Assembly (NCBI GenBank): GCA_009926525.1
Contig: RFOR01000041.1
Coordinates: forward strand, 1-6,083
Direction: 5' to 3'
Origin: Methylophilaceae bacterium
GTDB taxonomy: Bacteria > Pseudomonadota > Gammaproteobacteria > Burkholderiales > Methylophilaceae
DNA: 6,083 nt
The translations under genes were made by a program, and so were the position numbers. This document shows, one piece after another, positions 5,794 through 6,083 of the stretch. A model generated the notes under the pieces. It was not told the origin of the DNA and did not search any database. It worked only from the letters and a program-made list of their open reading frames with translations. Positions within the stretch are counted from its first letter, which is position 1. Each line of letters begins with the position of its first letter.

Positions 5794-6083
5794 ATGCAAA
5801 AATACAATAAATCTTTAGTATGGTTTCGCCGAGATCTTCGTGATTACGATCACGCCGCGCTTTACCATGCGCTTAAAAATTCCAAGCAGGTATTTTGTCT
5901 CTTTATTTTTGACACTGAAATCCTTAATCAACTTCAAGATAAAGCAGATAGGCGCGTAGAGTTTATTTGGGAGAGCCTAAAAGAACTTAAAGCAGCATTT
6001 CAAAATCATGGTGGCGACCTGATTGTGGAATATGGCATCGCAAAAGAGATTGTCGTTAAACAAGCTCAAGCATTAGGCATTGA
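5794..6083 (+). CDS. phrB: DNA photolyase, N-terminal part (runs off the window)
   Basis: Class I deoxyribodipyrimidine photolyase, which uses blue or near-UV light, FAD and an antenna pigment to split cyclobutane pyrimidine dimers in DNA. Only 96 codons are in the window, with no stop before the edge. The N-terminal hallmark LVWFRRDLRDYDHAAL (8-23) is unmistakable. It is followed by the alpha/beta antenna domain strand QVFCLFIFD (32-40), RRVEFIWESLKEL (53-65) and GGDLIVEYG (73-81). The FAD-binding domain would lie beyond the window, so a cryptochrome-like paralogue cannot be ruled out. The start follows rlmH by 27 bases with no obvious promoter, terminator or strong ribosome binding site, so it may be the last member of the panD transcript. 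Confidence 0.9.
   Translation, partial: MQKYNKSLVWFRRDLRDYDHAALYHALKNSKQVFCLFIFDTEILNQLQDKADRRVEFIWESLKELKAAFQNHGGDLIVEYGIAKEIVVKQAQALGI

Noticed and set aside
1..6083. A novel defence, mobile or otherwise undescribed system.
   Set aside because: Every open stretch over about 110 bases is occupied by a well-known housekeeping gene. No repeats, integrase, toxin-antitoxin pair, CRISPR or unknown conserved protein is present.

Overview
The window is a compact, entirely plus-strand housekeeping stretch from a Gram-negative bacterium, most likely a betaproteobacterium. The reasons are the order pcnB-folK-deoxynucleoside kinase-panB-panC, the rsfS-rlmH pair, a PcnB poly(A) polymerase with basic tails, and the style of the PanB and RlmH motifs. 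The moderate G+C (mid-40s by eye) and A-rich coding fit a methylotroph-like lineage such as Methylophilaceae. That placement is inference from gene order and protein style, not a database result.

Layout: positions 1-110 are a leader with a plausible extended -10 promoter and a 13-bp palindrome. A tight first block follows: pcnB (111-1508), folK (1508-1984, overlapping pcnB by one base), a deoxynucleoside kinase with a GTG start (2017-2670), panB (2677-3489) and panC (3493-4371). Its gaps are only -1, 32, 6 and 3 bases, so it looks like one transcript. A 100-base break then carries a very good sigma-70 type promoter (TTGCGC, 17 bases, TATAAT). After it comes a second block: panD (4472-4852), rsfS (4902-5264), rlmH (5299-5766) and the 5' end of a DNA photolyase gene (5794 to the window edge). 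Its gaps are 49, 34 and 27 bases.

How the genes work together: panB, panC and panD supply the three reactions that feed pantothenate, hence coenzyme A. PanB makes ketopantoate using the folate cofactor methylene-tetrahydrofolate, and folK in the same block serves folate synthesis. PanD makes the beta-alanine that PanC joins to pantoate. The deoxynucleoside kinase serves dNTP salvage. pcnB (RNA polyadenylation and decay), rsfS (ribosome silencing) and rlmH (23S rRNA methylation) serve RNA and ribosome biology. The photolyase repairs UV damage.

All eight complete proteins have full-length, intact reading frames with their family motifs. I see no mobile element, CRISPR, tRNA, rRNA, phage or defence gene, and nothing that looks like a new system. 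Points worth a second look are small: a hairpin over the dgk-panB junction, a private panD promoter, the absence of nadD beside rsfS, a short PanC insertion, and the palindrome ahead of pcnB.
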